DNA of 64,000 bases from Cylicocyclus nassatus. Its lineage: Eukaryota; Nematoda; Chromadorea; Rhabditida; Strongylidae. Of this stretch, positions 21,230 through 32,500 are shown piece after piece (position 1 is the first letter of the stretch; each line of letters starts with the position of its first letter). The notes under the pieces are model-generated. The model ran no database searches and was not told the origin of the DNA. It worked only from the letters and a program-made list of their open reading frames with translations. The position numbers were made by a program, and so were the translations under genes. The stretch covers positions 15,037,742 to 15,101,741 of the forward strand of contig CATQJL010000223.1 of NCBI GenBank assembly GCA_958299035.1, written 5' to 3'.

Positions 21230-22983
21230 AGGTGTGCTTATTCTGTATCGAATCCTCGTAGGCACTGATAGCACGATAGCTCTTGCGTGATAGCAATGCA
21301 CTCTTCCTTAGGTTTTTTGGGTTTTTTTTTCGTTTGGGTTATTTCGCTTATCCAAAACGCCTCTAAAGTTTTGCGTGCTAGGGTATTAGGCTCAAAAGTA
21401 AAATCTTGACATCAGTTTGAAACGCTACATTCTCGTGCCGTGTCATGCGGTGCGAGCCCCAAGACGTGTTCACATTTTTGTAGTTCGTTTAGTTGTTCTT
21501 TTACACGGCAGCAAAGAGGGCGCCCAGTTTCACCAATGCAAATATTACCGCATGATAAGCATGTAATGATATGAACTACACCTAAAATCATACAATCATT
21601 TCTGCCTGACTGGGCATGCCACGCAGTGTTGGTTTAAGCACGTGCGATCGTATATGTGACTTCGTATCAAGCATTTCTTAAGATTGCTAGGCGGTATATC
21701 AATATCCTGCCCATTCAATAGATCGGCTTTTTTCAAGCAACGACGCACTGCGTTACTGAATTTGTCAGAAACGTACGGCAGACAAAACCCTATCTTATCT
21801 TCGTCTTTTCAATTAGATCGATGATAGTCAAACCCGCGCGCCTTCGCAAATTTCTCGCCTGAGTAGCCGTTCAACTTCGCGATTTTCATCGCAATAGCGA
21901 TACAATGAAGGCTTCTCACAACTAAATGATACTCGAGCAGCTGTTTTATACATTTCATTTATCACTGTTTCTCACAACTAAATGATATTCGAGGAGTTCT
22001 TTTATACATTTCACTTATCACTGCTCCTCACAACTAAATGATACTCGAGCAGTTCTTTTATACATTCTACTTATCACTGCTTTATTCATTTTTCTTGGGT
22101 GAGCGGATAAGTTATGTATTATGTTTTTGATACTGGGTTTTCGCTACTACTTAGTCTTGTATTCTCATGTTGGGTGGATTTTTACAGTAAGTTACGCTAA
22201 CCAGCTCTTGTTGGGCTTTTCTCGCGTAGATTTGATGCTGGGATACTCCTGATTGAGGATATCGAAAGAAGTATCCACTTCTGCTTGGTGGAACATACTA
22301 TGCAACAATCGTCGATATATCTACAATACAGCAGCGGACATCGTCTAAGTAGTGGTGCCTCTATCTTGGACATGAACACAATTGCAAGAATTGGCGCCAG
22401 ACGCTGCCCCACTGCTAAGCCTCGAACTTGTTTAGAGTATTGTCCGAAACATCTAAATACGGTGCATTGTAAGCATGCATTTGAGAGAGACATCATAGCC
22501 GCTATGTTCTCCGTACAATTTAGCGAGGATTGATGTTAGTAGCTCACAGAAGGCCTGTATTGCAGCATCGTTTGAAACATTTGTATATAACAATGTGATA
22601 TCTAGTGATTCTTTAACGCAATTGCGGCTTAACTGTGACGTGCGAAGACGTTCGAAGAGCATGTTGGTATTGGTAAGGTAGGCAGGGACATAGTAATTGC
22701 GCCAAGATTACGTTGAGAAGCCATGCAATTTTACGGTGGCCCCCTGCGCCTGTAATGATTGGCTTTACCTTGAATTTGCGTAGATTAGTTGACGTTAGTC
22801 CTGCTGAGGGCGCTTTATGTGTTTTGACTAGAGTATAGAGAACAGGAAAGGCAGGCAGATTGTTTTTGAAACGCCTAATGATGCTTTTAGTTGGCCCAGC
22901 CGAACGAGCAGTCTCTAGCCACACCCTATTTAGGAGGCGACATTGCTTTTTGAATTCATCAACATAAGAAGAGGGTACATATA
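21230..22983 (-). pseudogene. Penelope-like retroelement: RT and GIY-YIG endonuclease remnant
   Basis: Reading the minus strand from 22983, successive frames show a reverse transcriptase: PVLYTLVKTHKAPSAG, KPIITGAGGHRKIA, DITLLYTNVSNDAA, GLAVGQRLAPILA and RYIDDCCIVC (the catalytic DD is kept). Downstream come PYVSDKFSNAVRRCLKKADL, IRSHIYDRTC and then CLSCGNICIGETGRPLCCR near 21530, the GIY-YIG signature. The EAFWISEI / EECIAITQEL tail follows. This order (RT then GIY-YIG) is the classic Penelope layout. Several frameshifts and in-frame stops make it dead. A MITE at 22984 cuts its 5' part off. A 55-60 bp unit is tandemly repeated three times at about 21917-22080, between RT and the connector. 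Confidence 0.85.
21917..22080 (-). repeat. Three tandem copies of a 55-60 bp unit inside the Penelope remnant
   Basis: The unit begins CTCACAACTAAATGATACTC and ends near TTATCACTG. Three copies differ by a few bases. Confidence 0.75.
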
Positions 22984-23648
22984 GAGGGTGTACCAAAAAG
23001 TGCCAACTGTTTGATTGCAAATAACTCTCTTGTAACGAAGTGTTTCGAGAAGCTTTGAGTACCGTTTTGTACAGCGAGGTTGAACTTAGACAGTATGCAG
23101 CGAATCATCAATCGCTCTACATTGCTGTAGGATTACGGTAAGAACTTCCAGCATATGAAACCAATGTGAAATATACCACCTAACAAAATTTTTTCAGAAA
23201 ATCTGAAAAATCGTGTACTAGGGTTTTTGCGCATGCTGATCCCACCTGACAACTTTTTACGAGTGTTTTCAGCTTTTTTGACGGTGTATTTACATTTCTG
23301 ACATGCTGGGATTGAGTTTTAGTTACCGGGGGATAACATTGGAAAGAAGCATAGCATCACAGTAAAATGGGAATTTCAAATCCGAAATCAGCGGCTCCCA
23401 TTGCTGTAATATAAGAGTTTTTGGCTTGTTTGGTTTGGTTCCGAGGCAGAATATAGCCTTCGATGGCCTAAAATTCTTGTCGAAGTTCGTACCGTAATAA
23501 TACGGCAATGAAAAGAGATCGATGATTCACTCCATACTGTAAATGTAAGTTTAACCTCGCTCTACAAAACGGTACCTAAAGCTTCTCGAAACACTTTATT
23601 ACAAGAGAGTTACAATCAAACAGTGAGTACATTTTTTGGAACACCTTG
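22984..23648. mobile_element. TA-flanked MITE, GGTGT(C/A)CC family, inserted in the Penelope element
   Basis: The left end GAGGGTGTACCAAAAAGTGC and the inverted right end CAAGGTGTTCCAAAAAATGT are flanked by TA at 22982-22983 and 23649-23650. Inner motifs CTGTAGGATTACGGTA are present. Confidence 0.7.
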
Positions 23649-23675
23649 TATTTAACTTATCGTAAATGTTAAATT

Positions 23676-23802
<127 letters not shown>

Positions 23803-24253
23803 GTTAATTAATACAGTTTAGCATGTTTGAAAATAATCACTTTACTTAGGCGGTTCAACGCTGGGAATTCCCAGAATTTGCTAAAACTTGGCCCGTGGTG
23901 ATTATTTGACGTGATAATCACGAAAGTGACTAATTATGCAAGGTAGAGTCTTTATGCATGCCTACGGAAGGCAAACGATAATGTTGGTGGTGGTGGGAGG
24001 GGGGAGGGGGGTATTGAGACAGAAGATAGGGAGAGGGATCGTATCCGGCGCTTGTGTGCCGCGCCTTTTGCTCGACCCTGGTCATATCTCGCCACTTTAG
24101 ATACTTTCTTCTTTCTCTATCTTGCTTATGAATGTTCCCATAACCTTATACCTGCGCATAGTGGGTGCCAGGTTACTGATGTATGTACAAGATTGGTGTT
24201 TTGTATGCATTTTGCTCATCTTCAAGTCGTTTATCTTCCTGAGAAGTGCTAAT

Positions 24254-24452
24254 GCTGCAAAATTGTACTAAGGATATACTACGGCACTGCTAAGCATGAT
24301 TCGACAGGAGAGATGGAATCTGAAAATTGTGAATTTTTCGATAATCTTCCGAGCATGGTTCATCAAAAATTTCGATATTTTAAGATACTCTTATTTCTAC
24401 TATAAACATGTTTAGCAGTGCCGTAGTATATCCTCAGTACATTTTACAGCAT
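24254..24452. mobile_element. Small foldback MITE (AGGATATACTACGGCACTGC arms)
   Basis: GTACTAAGGATATACTACGG plus CACTGCTAA at the left is inverted at the right as TTAGCAGTGCCGTAGTATATCCTCAGTAC. Target site unclear. Confidence 0.65.
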
Positions 24453-24681
24453 TTTGCTAATTTGTTCCCGCATATGATTTCTAGAAATGAAATATCAAAG
24501 ATAATTCTTCATTCAGGAGTTAATTCAGAATGGAAAATTTGGTAAAAGTTCATTTTTCAAATAGAGTCTGAAATTGCAATGGAATTCAATATGGTACTTT
24601 TGGAATCAGCTTAGCAGATTTTTCCCCTCTTATTTTCCAATCTTTCCTGTCTTGCATCAAGATCTGTAAAAAAGTTCATGT

Positions 24682-25190
24682 TTAACACATTGACGACGAG
24701 CTGTTTTATTGACGTCTCTCCCTGTGGACAAACCGTTTCCGGGCATTTTCACAGCCGGCTGCATGTATGTATGTATGCATCTGTGCGTGAGGTACAAAAA
24801 TGAAAGTGGACAAGATAGCTCCGCCCACTTTTGAGAAGCCCCGCCCACTCTTTAAAAATGCTGTAAATTGCTCAAAATCAATGAATTCGTGCAAATTCCG
24901 GCATTTCTGAAAAGTGGGCGGAGCTTGCCACCCAGGGGGCGGGGTCCAAATCAAGATTATTTAAGGTTCCTCGGTCATCTACGAGCTTTTCTATGCGATT
25001 TGAGAACGAAAAAAGTTTTTTGTAGAGGACAACGAAGTGGGCGGAGTTTGCCAAAAGAGGGGCGGGGCCAACATGAAAAACTTCTGAGCCTAAATTGATT
25101 ATGTGTACACGAATTGGAACCATAGTGCACATTAGAACTGGTATTTAGGGTGTCGCGCACCATTGCGCGACACTGTCGTCAACGTGTTAA
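24682..25190. mobile_element. TTAA-ended MITE, CACRTTGACGAC repeats
   Basis: TTAACACATTGACGACGAG at the left and TTAACACGTTGACGAC inverted at the right, so the TTAA target is followed by CACRTTGACGAC. It contains two GTGGGCGGAG(C/T)TTGCCA segments with GGGGCGGGG blocks. The ends suggest a piggyBac-type origin (inference). Confidence 0.65.
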
Positions 25191-25952
25191 CTTAGATCCA
25201 CAATGTGGAGGAAATCATAACGCTCTTCCTTACTGTAGTTAAAGCAGGAACTCACCATAATGGAGTTCTCGTGGTTACTTTGCGCAACCCATATTTCGTA
25301 TTGTGTGCACTACAACTGTTTGATTTGTTATACGCTTTTTTGTTACGTTTATTAAAACATTATGTTATAATGTGCTTAAATCAACAGTCAACAATAATAA
25401 AACCGTAATCAACTCAATAAGGGACAATGGCAGACCCGTGCCAGCTTCGTGCCAGCTCCGCTCAGTTCTGTGGTCACACTCAGACTCAGACATTCGCAGT
25501 TAAGTCCCGCCGGTGAAAAAGTTGTGTCCCGCCGGAATGACTGCGGGACACAAGTAAAATGGTTCGCGAGAAAACCGGGAGTCCCGGTTTTCGTTCGGGA
25601 TAATGCGGCGCGACACGCGGTTTTGTCCCGACATGTTTTCTACTTAGAAAACCGGGAGTCCCGGTTTTCTCGCGATTCGGTCACCGGCGGGACTCCCGCT
25701 CTAGACTGCAGTCTCCTGCGGGAGACGCGATATAGCAGCGACCCGTTCAGCTTCCGGCTGGGCTTTTTCTAGAATTGGTTCTCCTTCAAAAATTTGTACT
25801 ACACATTTTACAAAGGTGCTGTGCTCGACACAGAGTTCAGAAACACTCTTTATTAGCATTCGTGACAGAAAAAGAACATTGAAATCACTATAACTAAGTG
25901 AACAGAAAAAAACAGGAATGTCGAGATCAATGTGTGAGATTGAATCCATAAT

Positions 25953-26621
25953 TCAAATCGACTTCATATCTTCGATCTCTTCGTCTTGCTCATGCTCTGA
26001 CTCATTAGCCTGCTCGTGCGCCAAAGAATCTTGCGTGGTAGTAGGGCAAAAACGCTTTTTCTGGAAAAAAATAACAATCTAACACTAATTTGAAAAATCA
26101 TATATGAATATTACCGAGGGTGGCGACAGCATCTCCTTATCAGCATCAAAATGGTAGGCGCGCACATCACCTCTGAACTTCAAATTCAATAGATTCATAA
26201 AGACTCTCTTTGAAAGAAACCCACATAGCTCTTCCTATAGCCACTCGTGCTAATCCATTAAGCTTCATCCTCGCCTCTGACAACTTGTCAAACGTCTTCG
26301 TCCTAGCCTCATCGTCGTTCCTTAGGCCCAGCCAAAATCTAAATCAATGAGATATCAAAAGGTAGAAACACTTCTATCTATACCTATTTGATCGCCGCGC
26401 GCATTCGGAATCACTCATCAGCAGTTCTTCTGCGTAGAGGCCAACACCATCAAGAACGAAATCTGGAAGATCTATTTTAGAATTTTCAGAAAGACCATCA
26501 ATCACTCACTTCTCAAAAATGTGACCAGACTTTCGGGCAGGTCCTGCAGATGCGGAAATCTTCCCCTTTTACCGAATTGTCTGCATGCAAACTTTTGGAT
26601 TTCTTGTTTTGCCTGGCATGC
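25953..26621 (-). CDS. Spliced five-exon reading frame of unknown function (3' part of a gene)
   Basis: Exons 26510-26621, 26384-26462, 26225-26338, 26115-26172 and 25953-26060 join in frame (157 codons with stop). All introns are GT-AG: 47, 45, 52 and 54 nt. The peptide runs ACQAKQEIQKFACRQFGKRG ... LPESLVTFLRNFVLDGVGLY ... FWLGLRNDDEARTKTFDKL ... GDVRAYHFDADKEML ... and ends in an acidic tail (ESEHEQDEEIEDMKSI). It is mostly helical-looking and charged, with no signal peptide or membrane segment. No start codon was identified: the first acceptor (CTTAG, 26622-26626) implies missing upstream exons, and only repeats lie upstream. I do not recognise the family. It is either the 3' end of a captured gene or part of a transposon-encoded protein. 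Confidence 0.55.
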
Positions 26622-26782
26622 CTAAGTGCGCCCCTCTCGATCAGGATAGACTCGAAATTTTAGTCTCACTTACATGCAAAAAATAGAACCTATAAAAATC
26701 CATCATTAACGAAAAATGGTCATTCTTGTGTGCCCTTGATGCATTGAATACATGAATATATGCATGAATACATGAATATATG

Positions 26783-28000
26783 CATTGAAAACCAACTTTT
26801 CGATGTTCTAACCCAAAACACAGCATTGAAAGAACAAGGAATAATTTAAGCCGCGATAGGTATGAATACGATTGTAAGGTCGACAGCGAGAGCACAGACT
26901 ATGAAGTGGAGAGAAAAGGACGAAAGAGACAGATGGATAGTAATAGTCAACCATCCTTTTGGCGTTCGATTGCGTGTGTATGCATACGCAATTGCACAAA
27001 ACAACGGGTGTTGCGCCAATCTATCCTCGAGTCATTTGTAACTTAATATGTGCAATGCACGTAAGCCTTACTTGACGAACTTGCAAGGTTAGGACCTGCT
27101 CATTTCCAGTGCTTTCTGCTTGTTTTCTTGTCTCTTTTGATTTGATGATATATGCTAGTTAGCACAGCACATATCTACAGTTTATTAGGCTAGAAAGGGT
27201 TTCAGTGAGGAGTGTTGCCGTCGTGTTGCCAGTATAGTTGCCGTCGGTTGCCGTGCATAGTGTGCACACTCACATATTAAGTTACAAATGACTCGAGGAT
27301 ACGTCCTACGCATCGAAAACCAACTTTTTTATGTTATAATCCAAAACAGAACATTGAATATTGAAAAAAGGAATAAAATAAGCCGCTATAGGTATGATTA
27401 ATAATTCGCTGGTACTAAGGTTGACAGCGATAGCATAGACTATAAAGTAGAGAGACAAGGATGCAAGTAACAGTCAGGTAGATGAGTGATAACCAACCAT
27501 TATTTTGGCGTGAGATTGCGTGTTGTGTGTATGCATACGCAATTGCAAGACAATGAATATGGCGCAAACCCACGTCCTACGTATTAAGAACTAACTATAT
27601 TATGTTATTACCCAAAATAGAGCATTGAATGATCGAAAAAGGTTTTAGTATACACCGCGATTGATATGAATGCCCATGCCCACAGCCAAGCTTTGCATAT
27701 AGAAAATAATTATGTGACGATGTGCTTATATTACGTGTATAGTTGAATATCTGCACGAATGCTACACATTGAGCAATCGCATAACGTAGGGTCAAAAGGT
27801 AATAGCACCGAATATGAAGTGAAGATAAAAGGATGCAAGTCAAAGTTAGGATAATAACAAATAACCTACTTTTCTTTGACGTAAGATTACGTGTGTATGC
27901 ATGTGCAATTGCACTGAATAATGTGTTTTACGTACCCCACTGGCCTATGTATCGAGAACTGTTATTTTGTTTTCTGATATCCCAAGAGAGCAGGAAGTGA
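26783..28000. repeat. Four degenerate tandem copies of a roughly 280-bp unit
   Basis: Copies begin near 26783, 27308, 27585 and 27950 with a sequence like ATCGAAAACCAACTTTTTTATG followed by CCAAAACAGARCATTGAAT, and each carries GTGTGTATGCATACGCAATTGC or a variant at its end. Between the first two copies lies the MITE at 27024-27299. Confidence 0.6.
27024..27299. mobile_element. TA-flanked MITE with perfect 29-bp ends
   Basis: TCCTCGAGTCATTTGTAACT, continuing TAATATGTG, is perfectly inverted at the right end. TA flanks both sides (27022-27023 and 27300-27301). The perfect repeats suggest a recent insertion. Confidence 0.85.
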
Positions 28001-28450
28001 TCAGAAAATGGGAATCCAGTGTAAACTGCGAATGATACGAATGACAAAGACAAAGTTTGTATATAGAAGTATGGTTTTGTGACGGTGTGTATGACTATCA
28101 GTACGATGTACGAGGTGAAAAACTTGCGTGAAAATTGTAATGTATGACCAAAGGGCATTTGCAGTCTACACTCAGGGAAAAGGATACATATACTAGATCG
28201 AGAAAAGCTAACATTAAAACCTAATGATGGAGTAAAACAGCCTGTGTGGAAATAGGAATGAGTCGATACTGACGCGCAATAGCGTCACAATCGATGATCG
28301 CGACTCCCGGTAATCTCCCGCCACTTTTTAACTGTCGGGATTGTCCCGAAAGTCGGGACAAAACCGGGAGTCGCGCAAGACTCCCGGTTTTCTCGCGAAA
28401 TCTCATTTTTTGGGCGGATCTCCGGCGGGACTTAACTGCGAATGTCTGAG

Positions 28451-28881
28451 GATGGGCATGCGCGCAGCGCTAGCTCCGTGCCAGATCCTGCCTTCGTACC
28501 AACTCCATGTCAGGAGTTTGTGGAGTTCGCTTTGAGTTCAAGAAGGGATTCTCAGAACCTGCACATGTTAAAACTAACGAATTGCTTCTTTCGAGGCCGG
28601 CTTGTCCTTACACTGGATTCTCGCTGTGAGATTTTAGTAGAGAATCTCAAAACACAACAAAAACAATTCAACAAATCTACATAAAAGGCACTTCGAAATG
28701 TACAAAATATCGAGACCATGATAAGTATAACCTTAGGGTGAACGACAACAATAACAAAGAAATTAAAAAAACATTTACAAATAAGTTATAGTTAATTAAA
28801 TTAAATTAGGTCCAGGTCTGCAATTTCGCCAAGTTGGCATCCCCTCTCGGAGGGCAAAACTCGTGGGGGTGTCGACTGCTT
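28451..28881. other. No gene seen
   Basis: AT-rich sequence, with short open frames only. Its right part could be 3' flank of the doubtful gene that ends at 28882. Confidence 0.4.
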
Positions 28882-31183
28882 TTACGGCCGGAAAACAAGG
28901 CTCTCCTGTGTCCAATGTTGACCGCCATTGATGAGGGACTGGAAGAAGTAGTGTTGCAATTATAGCAGATGTAGATGTCAAGAGCAAATGGACTTCTTTG
29001 TGTGCATGGCTTGTTGCTCCTCAAAAAGACTGAGATTATATGAAGGGGGATAGAGCGAACCACTTACCTTGAGTACTGTGAGCTGCAAATCATTGATAGT
29101 TTTGGCAGATGTGCGGCGCCTCTTTACGCGATTGGTGCTGGAAGAGGAGTGTGAGTCAAACTGAAATAGAAAGTTGATACGCAAAGTGCAGATTGCCCAC
29201 ATCCTGAAGCTGCTTGATTGTTTGCATTGAATGCGCTTCAGTTCGCTTCCGTCGATCAAAGGTGGGGAAAGGGGGCAAGCAACTTCTGTAAATTCCAATT
29301 TTACTCCGAAACGCTGGCCCTCCTCCTCTTTCGCCTACCGTCCTGCTCCATATCATCCAAGTTTGCCCGTCCACCAGTCCCCCCTTTTGTTGTCCCTTCC
29401 AGTGTCGATTCCGAGAAATCGGTATTCCCCCTCCCCCCGAATCAAGCGCTTTCCTGAAAAAATGATTATGGGGTTATAAGCGGCAACAATGCATAATTAT
29501 GGAACGAAGTGCACTCATAACGTATTGTGGTTCCATCCCCTCCCGCCCAGCCTCTTCCATATTATGCAAGTTTGCCCGCCAACCAGGCCTCCTCCTTGCA
29601 ACCCCTCCCGATGTTGAATTTGAATCGCTATCGTCTCCTAACATTACTATCGGTGAAATAAACATTATAATTTAGATAATCCACTTTGTCCACGAACGTA
29701 TCCTTTTTTTCCAACTTCAGACATTACTCTCCTTTCCTAACAACTGGGCCACGGCCATGTGAGCTTTAGCGATTGATGAGTGATGCGTGTGCTGCATGCT
29801 CCAGCGGGACGTCAAGACCTTCCCCTTCGCTGCTGGTATCTAGGGATTCATTCATCTCGGTCTGTATCATTGAGCTATTCATTACCTGCGCTCCTTAAAT
29901 AGGACATCCCTGACGTGTGATTTGCGATTCCCCAACTTTTTATTTGCTCGCAGTCATGAATTTCTTACACTGTACCAATACAACGTCCGCACTTCTTTCC
30001 ACGCCTTCCTTTTCTTCTTGTTGGCTTCCGGAATTCTTGGGATTCAATCGAGAAGAATACTTTTTTTGAAGTTTCAACAACAATGACATCCGTGTACGAA
30101 CGAACGGCCGCTTTTTTTTTCATTATTCATATTGAAAGTGGTAATGCAATTGTTCGGTTGAAGTCGCAGGGAAGATGTTTTGCGATGGAGATAGTATAAT
30201 TGTCAAGCTTTTTGACGAGTAATCCGAGCTAATTTGGAAGTTACAAAGGTTGTTGTTGTACAGAAAAGTGCAGAACAAAGATATCGATATTCAGCTACAC
30301 ATGATGTTGGACAGACTGAAATACGCGCTAGCTTGGGACTGTGTTAATCATGTTGAAGTGCCTATAAGTCTTTCAAAACGTTTCTTGTCCTATACGGGAG
30401 CGAAGCAGGCACGATTACCAAAAATTTGAGTCTAAAAAATGCTATTGGCAGCAGCGCTTTATTGACAGCCATAAACACTTTAAAAGCGGAGGTCAATGGG
30501 AACCCACTATAATCTCAATGTGCAACGATGTAAATAACAAACATCTATGTAACGAGATAATAACAAGTGATTCGCAGGCCGGTGTGACCTGAACAGGTGG
30601 CACTGGCGGGAAAACAATTGATCTCAATTGATTTTTGGCAATCTCAAAACGCCTGACCAACTTGTCGACACTTTAGTGAGTCGTATACAAACTTTTCGTT
30701 TACGGATACAGGCCCAAACAATGTAACGACATCACAGAATACAAATGCTCGAAGTGCAGTACTCACCTGTGGAAGCAAGTTCTTTACAAAAGCTTTCCCG
30801 TTTCGCACTCGACCACCTAAGCGAAGCTCACCAGACAGTAGCCTAAAAAGATTTCAAGATCATCATGCATATGATGTAATATGAATAGTAACCATCTATG
30901 CCTTCAGGTGAAGGGCTTTCGAATCATTTATGGAAGAAACTGCTTGGAGCAAGCAATGCCAGTGTAGCTGCTGGATATTGAATTCGTTGCTAGTTTCCCG
31001 AACCCCTCTCTAAGCCACAAAAACACCTTCTAGTTTTTTGAAAATGGAACGATATGCTAATGACAAAGGTCATTCCACACTGTAATTTCTTTATACTGCT
31101 GAAGTAAGCAGTTATCATCTTTTTGCAGCTGCTCCATTTGCTCAGTTATACTTCTCAGGCGATCAGCTCTTGTTTTGATAAAT
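28882..31183 (-). CDS. Possible degenerate multi-exon gene, unknown product
   Basis: Several exon-like pieces on the minus strand have good splice sites. 31085-31183 is a charged helical peptide (FIKTRADRLRSITEQMEQLQ). 30767-30842 (LLSGELRLGGRVRNG) lies between TTTTTAG and GTGAGT. 29068-29160 (TNRVKRRRTSAKTINDLQLT) lies between TATTTCAG and GTAAGT. 28882-28938 starts after TTCCAG and ends in a stop. The region 29300-29665 holds two related open pieces (GGRANLDDMEQDGRRKRRRA and RRRPGWRANLHNMEEAGREG), so part of the gene seems duplicated. The chain between these pieces is not worked out. Basic, possibly nuclear; family not recognised. It may be a pseudogene. Confidence 0.3.
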
Positions 31184-31376
31184 CTATTGAAATAGGAATT
31201 TGAGGCTTGCGCTCACATGGACATAGTCATACACCTAACTGCACTCAAGTAGTGCAAGAGCAATCAAGCCTTCAGTAGATGTGTTTGGTCCGTGGAGAGG
31301 ACACCACCACTCGGGCATCATCATCCCAAGATTTCACAAGCTATGATAATCAACGAAAAGGACCAATAAAGCTTAC

Positions 31377-31833
31377 CGGTGCAAAAATGATGCTTAGCAT
31401 ACATCAGAACAATTTGAATACGAGCCCATGCCTCCGCATTAGCAGTAACCTAACTGCTATTGCGGAGGCAGGACAAGGTTCGACAACATGCAAACAGCAT
31501 GAGGTAGCCTTGCAATGTCACAACTGGAAACAGAACAGAGGTCGATAATTGATGAAGACGTGAGCATTGGAGGAACGATGAACATTTATCTACAGTTGTA
31601 TATTAGATATCAAACTTTACCTTGAATCCTATGGAACACCACTCAACGAACGGATTACTGCGTTTGGTTTTGATGGCAGAAATAGACTGTTTCACATTCT
31701 TCTGAACGACATCCCCGCGATACAGCAAGCAAACGGTCATGTACTTCCCATAGCGGATCGCACTTGACATCTGGTTTGAAGGCTCAAAACACATGTAGAC
31801 AACATCATTTACAGACAAGACCTCGTGGTAGGT
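31377..31833 (-). pseudogene. Alpha-tubulin pseudogene fragment
   Basis: Exon 31621-31833 reads [20 protein letters not shown] ... [20 protein letters not shown] ... [18 protein letters not shown], which matches the alpha-tubulin region around residues 282-352 ([42 protein letters not shown]). After a roughly 97-nt gap, 31377-31523 gives AVCMLSN ... AEAWARIQIVLMYAKHHF, matching AVCMLSN...[20 protein letters not shown]. The VGINYQPPTVVPG segment is missing and the frame is broken by a palindromic insertion at 31430-31471. The GTP-lid part CDPRHG is changed to SAIRYG. Upstream tubulin domains were not found, so this is a truncated copy. Confidence 0.8.
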
Positions 31834-32500
31834 CTGGAACATTGGGTTTCAAGGGACGGCCAATGCAGTACAGTGACCAGTTGCAACAAACGACAATGAA
31901 ACACAATCTCTGAAGAAGACGTTTTCGACAAAATCGTGGGCACTTGCAAGTCAGAATCAAGAGATTCTCCTTTTCGAAATTCAAGCACCAACATTTTTAC
32001 TTCTATTACAGCGCAGGCGCCTTCTTCGTCACTTGTATCTGCTGAAAAATAACATTTCTGACTCTGAAACGCTTCAGATGAGAATGAAAGAAAAGACAAC
32101 GACATCAACTAAGAAAAAGAAAAATGATTGATTATTATATTTTGGAGTGAACTAGTCGATGCGAATACTTTTTTCATAGCACTCATATTTGTTGTTGATC
32201 AAGGACTATACAGGCTAAAAATGCTATGATTTGTAAGATATTTCATTTCTTTAAAATGATTTCAAAGATCGTTTTTATCAATTAATATAGTGCGTGTGCC
32301 AGCTCAACATAAGCGCATGAGAGAAGCACGCGTGAATCTCTTTCAAGCTGCTATTGGATTTGCTTAAGTACTATTTAGGAAAGTTTTCGCTGTTTTGCTA
32401 ATTTTTATTTTTACAAATAATCTCTGTGATTTTAATCAGTCATTTTTTGCTCAGAGCTTAGGGTTTGGTCTGACCATTTATTGAGAAAAAACTAAAGTTT
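31834..32500. other. No supported gene
   Basis: One 99-codon frame on the minus strand (31809-32108) has acidic segments but no homology I recognise, and its splice sites do not link it clearly to the tubulin fragment. The rest is AT-rich 3' flank of gene C. Confidence 0.35.
32477..32482 (-). promoter_or_regulatory. Gene C polyadenylation signal AATAAA
   Basis: AATAAA on the minus strand 19 nt past the gene C stop codon, in the same position as in gene B. Confidence 0.65.

Larger units (their letters stand above)
25485..28450. mobile_element. 3-kb TIR element enclosing a spliced reading frame
   Basis: CTCAGACATTCGCAGTTAAG at 25485 is exactly inverted at the right end (28431-28450), extending into TCCCGCCGG. 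Next to each end are GC-rich blocks containing repeated ACCGGGAGTCCCGGTTTTCT and GGGACAAAACCG motifs. Inside are the five-exon frame at 25953-26621, four degenerate tandem copies of a roughly 280-bp unit, and a nested MITE. No transposase was recognised. It could instead be two solo foldback ends either side of host DNA. Confidence 0.5.
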
